Shown here: in pieces, positions 59,035-64,000 of the stretch
How the letters are laid out: each line of letters begins with the position of its first letter
Position numbering within the stretch: the stretch's first letter is position 1
Notes under the pieces: generated by a model
The model's input: the letters and a program-made list of their open reading frames with translations, nothing else
Told to the model about the DNA's origin: nothing
Database searches by the model: none
Assembly (NCBI GenBank): GCA_017562135.1
Contig: QEYB01000766.1
Coordinates: forward strand, 1,550,001 to 1,614,000
Length of the DNA stretch: 64,000 bases
Direction of reading: 5' to 3'
Origin: Dipylidium caninum
Lineage: Eukaryota > Platyhelminthes > Cestoda > Cyclophyllidea > Dipylidiidae
Translations under genes and position numbers: made by a program

Positions 59035-61285
59035 TCATAACGCGCCGCCCTCATCAAAGCGAGTTTGAGCGCTGCGCCACTGTTGCGACGTCGTCTGCTG
59101 GCTCGTGGCTCAATGCGCGGCTTGTTTTCAAAACGGTACTTTGGCGAGGAGATTAAACTGAGACGAGGCTGCGTGCCACTACGCCGGGGGCGGTTGGTGC
59201 GACGACGATGCTTTGTTTCCTTTGCCACCTCCTTTGCCTCTTCCTGTGCCTCATCGACTTCCACTTCGGCCATTACAGGCACAGCGGCGGTGCGAATACG
59301 AGGCTTCCGCTGGTAGAGACGACTTCGCAGGGTGCGTGGCCACATGGAGATGTTCTCGCTCTGGTTCAGACATCCATTTCTTCTTCTCGGTGAGTTGTTC
59401 TCCGACTCGGAGGTTGGGTCCGAGATGTTGGGGTACGGAAAGGGTGAGGAGCTGAGACCATTGACGTTCTTTTCGGCCTGTGGTGGAAAAAACCCAAGTG
59501 GTCGACTTGTAGTTCACTTTAATCGAGTCGTCTATCGCCTTTTAATTGTGATGCTTTTTAAAATGACTTCACAACTAATGGTGTTTTTCTGTGTCTGGGA
59601 GTTACGGAGCTTAGGTGAGCCGAGCTGGTGTGCACGAGTCCGTCGATGCTTTGAAGTACTCTACATAACAGAAAATAATTATAGGAAAATCTGGTGGCTT
59701 CCGACCTGTGCAGCGCGGTCAGGGCATTCGAAGGTGAGGCCAGGTCTTTCTCGTGTTCGCTGGCAGCCGAGATCATGCGGCCCACGGGCGCCTTTGTCTC
59801 ATTTTACTTCGTTTAATAGAAGAAGCGTCTGCAAGCATTGCGCACCCATAAGGGACGGAGAGGTCAGATGAGAAGCTAACATGCATTCGGGGGAAATGGC
59901 TACAATTTGTATATTCTTAAGTGGTTAAAATCGTCTACCAATTTACTCTCCTGCTCACGAAGCGGGAACCTTGTTTATCCATCAACTCAATTTCCAATTT
60001 GTGCCTCCTTACAAAGCATTGATATACTCTGATTCCATGTAAGTCCGTCACAGCACCTGGAATATCCTAGCCCTTTGAAGGACTCTACTCCTGAGCCATC
60101 GGGGGACCTGTTTCACCAGCCTGGATCTTTAGTGGCGTGGTGTTCGGGCCCGCGAGGCGGGAATTGCCACATACAAGAAAGTGAGTGACAAAAGTACGAC
60201 TTTTTTTATTTGAACGGTGGCACAGTTGAAACGACTGGCCGCTGAGGGCTTGATTGTCCAGTGCCGTGGAGGCTGTCGGAAGTGCCCGGCAGCTGGGAGA
60301 GGAGCCGGACGGAGTGTGCGCTTTCGTTAATCACCGCACGCTATTTCGTGCACGCATTTGGCGGGAGTGGCACATTCGCCCGATCCCCTAATTAATGGCG
60401 TCTTGGCTGGGTTGGCCTGCGGTGTTTACCGGCCACTGTGCCACAGTTTGGCGTCCATGGCGAGGCGTTAAGGTCTGTGCATGTCCTTAACACCCCAACC
60501 TCGGCCCCACTCCCATACCTTCCAGATTTTTTGGCATATAGCCACGAAGCGATGTGATCTTGGTGCAATTCGTTCGGTGACGTTCCAAGAGGCAGCCAAA
60601 ATTATGGGTATTTGACAATTTCCGAGGTGAGAATGGGCCAGTCGTTTGTGTGGCGGCAGAATTCGCGGCCCCACGTTGCATCATCGGAGTGTAGCGACGG
60701 CACAGAGGAGTTGAGCACAAGGCAAACAGTCGAGTTTGAGAAAAGCAAGTGATTTTGTCGAGCGCAGCGAAGCCTTCGTCTCACCCGTCCTCGTACCGCA
60801 AGTCTGTGCCCGCCGTTGAGGGAGATGGGAGTGCCACGAACTGGCTTATGTTTGACATGATGGTCGCGCACAAACTACGCAATAATGGCGGAGTATTTAT
60901 GAAATTCATGCGTTCAGCTGGATTGACGTTAGCATATTCTTTTATGGTGAAGCTCATTATTGTAGTAGTAGAAGAAATAATTTCGGGAAGGAAACCCATT
61001 TCAGTCTGAGTGATGCTGCGTCTATGGTGAGCGCAGAAGCTGACACCGAACTGAGAGATGCACACCAGCCCGATATGCGGTGGTACCTCGGCTCCTCTAA
61101 AGCTGGACGGAAACTGGCGCTCAACCGCACACAGTCCAGCGCCTCCAGGGCAACACCCGTCCGCTGACGTTTCATCAGATGGAGAAGAGCATGGAAGAAG
61201 GCGATGTGGTCGTGGGGCACAGGAGCGTGCGTGAAAGGCGTGTGGAGGAAAGGGGAAGAGAAAAGAGAGAGATTAGTACGGTTAC

Positions 61286-61527
61286 CTGATTCACGATCTC
61301 CTTCACAATCTCCAAATCCTCCTGAAGGTTCTTGCGATGAATGACCTGTAATGGGTCCCTTCCCAGTTGATGCAACCTCTCAGCAGCCACCGATTCTAAG
61401 GTCCGCCGCATGAAGGGGTAGTTTTGCAGAACGTCCTGGAAACTGGTCCTGTCTAGGGCGTAGAGGTTGCAGTACGTTTCCGCGCGCACACTCGCAACTC
61501 GGCGTGCGTTTGTCAGCAGACAGATTT
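61286..61527 (-). CDS. HCN-type cyclic-nucleotide-gated channel, single internal exon
   Basis: One internal exon of a hyperpolarisation-activated cyclic-nucleotide-gated (HCN) potassium/sodium channel, minus strand, between a TTCAG acceptor and a GTAACC donor. It encodes the second half of the cyclic-nucleotide-binding domain: (G)EICLLTNARRVASVRAETY, CNLYALDRTSFQDVLQNYPF, MRRTLESVAAERLHQLGRDP, then HRKNLQEDLEIVKEIVNQ. Human HCN reads [26 protein letters not shown] in the same place. The GEICLL segment and the arginines of RRVASVRA belong to the phosphate-binding cassette that holds cAMP, so binding residues are kept. The exon begins with two bases of a split Glu codon. The channel pore, voltage sensor and first half of the binding domain must lie upstream, at higher coordinates, probably beyond the window; a C-terminal exon downstream was not found. 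Confidence 0.85.
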
Positions 61528-64000
61528 CTGAAGGACGAATTGAACACGCCAGTCGGTGGTGTTTAGTGTGGCGGTTATGAGGCCTTGGAAGTTCTGGCGC
61601 ATAGGCAGTAAAGATGCCTGTAACTGTCTTACAAACCGAAAAGTACAAGTATATTTCGGTTTGCCGTGAGCGGAGGTCATTATCGGGCGAGGTGCAGCCT
61701 CGATGCTCCGGCCTCCTCGTGGTGACTTGCGGGGCAGCATTTCTCGACTGCACGTCGGGCCACAGAGAGCAGCGTCGCCGCGCCTCGCTCGATAGGCGTC
61801 GTCCAACTTCGTTGGAGGAAGGGCATACTTTCCCTTGCACAGCAAAAGGATGACAGGCGTCACACCCTACTGCGGAATTTCAGTATGAAAGCTATTTGGA
61901 TTCCATTTTGTGGGAAGGAAATAATTAGCCACGTGAAAGGGAGTAGCCTGCTGATTTAACGGTGCCGTGGCTGAGGCCAAAGGCAACCCGTGGATTGGGG
62001 AGAAAAGACTGCCTGTTCACTATCTCTCCATGTGTCACCTCGAAGGGCTGCGCTTCGGGGGGGGGGGGGGGGAACTGACGACCTGTCATGGCCTTCATCG
62101 CTAAATGAACTGTTCCGGCGTTTCATTCGGTCTCCTTCCCACTCCCCCGCCTGTCTAATGTTTTCCCAGGATTCACGATGTGATTGGAGTTGTATGGAGT
62201 GCAAGCGAGTGGAAATCTCTTTCGCGCAACTGCGCATCAACAGGCCTCCAGTGGAGACCTGCGCGAAGCACTCGTGCATCGCATTTTTGCAGACAGATTC
62301 ACTGCAAATGCAAAGTGAGGTTTAATCGGCAGTGGAGACAGAAACCCGCAGCATCCACAAAACATGAAGTACTGGCGGTTTCCCATGAAGTCTGTTCTGC
62401 TAATCTCCCATCAAGCGATGGCGATCATCTCACTCCCCGAGAGGCCATTCCAGTTCAGGCGGAACCGATTGTGTAAAACTTTTTTCGGGATTTAGTGGCG
62501 AAGAATCGTTGATGACAAGAAGAAGCTAAGCGGAATGTTAACAGACCGTCTGAGTTTGGGATTTCGAGATGACCAGTAGGTCCTCTGTTGTCCTGCCCGG
62601 AAGGTTTAAGTCTATACTGTGCGGGATCTTAGTCGGACAGTGAAGACGTCGAGTCTGCGGGATCGGCTCGCTTAGGGACGGTGGAGGCTAATTCAGGTTC
62701 TTATGATACATAGGCCGCTGACTTTCGCAGCACCGAGCAGATTAATATCACCAGGGAAAGAGGAGGCTTTATAACTATAAAATAGTCATTTAGCACATCA
62801 CTTTTCTACCTTCTCTCTGTGGTATTTTGGGACCCGTTACTCGACATCTACGCCTTCTCTCGGAGACTCCTCGAAGCCTCTGCAAGGTGTCCAACTCTCT
62901 CGAAGCCCCCAGTTTCGTACGCACATCGTACGTGATGGCTTACAATTGAGCTACTTTGGCTGGAACAGAGCTGCTCTGAAGGAGGAGGGGGAGGAGGAGG
63001 GGAGTGGGGGCGCTGGAAAGGCGAGAGAACGCAGCCTCCGGATGCACTCGGCTCCAGACACCTTCTGGACTGTGCATATCCTGTACAAGAATCTGATAAG
63101 AATCCAACGACATCTACATTATTGTTTGAATGCCGTCGGAATTTCTACTGTACAAAGCAATTTATCCATTGAAGAGAAGGAGGTCCCCTTAGTGTTCTCC
63201 ATCTCACCGAATTACGATTGAGGCGGGTGGGGTCAGGTGCCGACGATTCAACGAAAGAGATTCAGTTGAATGACGCAGTTTGCTCCACGCCGGCGCCGAC
63301 AACGTCTACGATCTTTACAGCCTGAAACCGCTTGGGTTTTAGAAAACGGAATTCCACCGACAGTACGCGAGACAATGTCACCTGACGCCCTCGCCAGGTG
63401 CAGGAAAAGTGGAGTTAACTTCGCCAGAATTGGAAGAACTGTCGTCGTCGCTCGGAGTTCTGTCTTTCAGCAACCTAGGCGGCACCATTCACACCGGACT
63501 TAGGGGTTGGGGGGTTGAAATGCCTCGGTAGAAGAGAAGAGGCAGATTAGGACCACACGCCAGACTCATGTAACTTCCCACGAGACTACCGTCGACAGAT
63601 CATTAGAGAGGCGGATGGGCGCGCTTCGGTGTTTCACGTTGGCATGCTGCGCCCACATCCGCGTTCCCTCCGAGGTCAAACAGACAAAGTGGCCCTGCAG
63701 GCGGTGAGTCTCAGATTGGGGAGAAAGCTTGCTGCAAGACGACCAAAGTGAACTTCACCCCAGGAAAATGGGAGGGGAAGAAGTAAACGAAGCTGGCGCT
63801 GTCCCCACCCAGTTTGCCCGAGAGAGTGGGCCTCCCGTGCAGGCGAGTCGGCTGTGCCGAGGGAAATTAACTAAGGGCACGACCACAGCGATGCAGTAGT
63901 GAAGTGCAGGTTTCTGCAGGAATCGAAAGCGCTGGTTAGAGAACTCGGCTGGTGCCACACGTCTCCTGCAGACCCTCTGCCACCACAGCGGGCAGCAGCG
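61528..64000. other. GC-rich right end, probably HCN intron
   Basis: Upstream of the HCN exon on its strand, so most likely intron of that gene. It contains a 16-base G run (62057-62072) and GGA-rich simple sequence (about 62980-63010). I looked for the preceding HCN exons (pore, S6, C-linker) and did not find them. Confidence 0.4.
62057..62072 (+). repeat. Poly-G run, 16 bases
   Basis: Sixteen consecutive G. The true length is uncertain in any sequencing method. Confidence 0.9.

Larger units (their letters stand above)
57022..61285. other. 3' flank of SMAD gene, then GC-rich block without recognised gene
   Basis: The first 450 bases are the likely SMAD 3' UTR, ending near a poly(A) signal at 57469. 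From about 57.6 kb the DNA is GC-rich with simple repeats, including a purine-rich tract (58829-58893) and a CCG run (59014-59034). Long open frames on both strands are arginine-, proline- and glycine-rich and match nothing I know. Further HCN-channel exons (minus strand) would be expected here but I could not identify them. Confidence 0.45.

Noticed and set aside
58938..59345. Minus-strand open frame rich in Arg, Glu and polyglycine
   Set aside because: Low complexity driven by the CCG repeat and GC content; the opposite strand is open too.

Overview
The window looks like eukaryotic nuclear DNA from a flatworm, most likely a tapeworm (cestode). I infer this from split animal genes whose proteins resemble metazoan families only distantly, and from many ultra-short introns of about 29-41 nt alongside others near 70-75 nt. 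A bimodal intron length with peaks near 36 and 73 nt is, to my knowledge, reported for tapeworms. The species cannot be fixed from sequence alone.

Layout, left to right. 4.8-5.2 kb (-): small CCDC92/CCDC74-type coiled-coil gene. 6.3-8.6 kb (+): ERGIC3, an ER-Golgi cargo receptor, with the last exon not found. 9.7-20 kb: a GC-rich, gene-poor block holding a two-exon gene for a BK-channel beta-subunit-like (KCNMB/CaKB) membrane protein (15.2-19.0 kb, -). 20.7-22.8 kb (-): snurportin-1. 23.7-24.7 kb (+): a doubtful small membrane protein. 24.7-29.4 kb: AT-rich, nothing recognised. 29.4-36.1 kb (+): CCDC186/CCCP-1-like golgin. 36.4-37.7 kb (-): CNPPD1-like cyclin-fold protein. 38.1-39.6 kb (+): neuroplastin/basigin-like Ig protein. 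42.1-42.8 kb (+): IFT22/RABL5. 43.0-45.3 kb (-): TBC1D22 RabGAP. 48.6-57.0 kb (+): activin/TGF-beta-class receptor Smad (SMAD2/3) with a long linker. 57.6-64 kb: a second GC-rich, gene-poor block with one exon of an HCN-type channel (61.3-61.5 kb, -).

The genes do not form an operon or a single pathway. Several concern membrane traffic (ERGIC3, CCDC186, TBC1D22, and IFT22 in cilia). Both channel genes sit in the GC-rich blocks, while the compact housekeeping genes sit in the AT-rich middle.

The main results of the hunt are: a BK beta-like subunit in an apparent invertebrate; dense mini-introns, including every intron of IFT22; two introns that need GC-AG splicing; and five places where a conserved reading frame breaks by one base. 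The frame breaks probably reflect assembly indels, and anyone annotating the window needs to know about them. No transposon, CRISPR array, rRNA or convincing tRNA was seen. All exon limits were worked out by eye from frame, family similarity and GT/AG sites.
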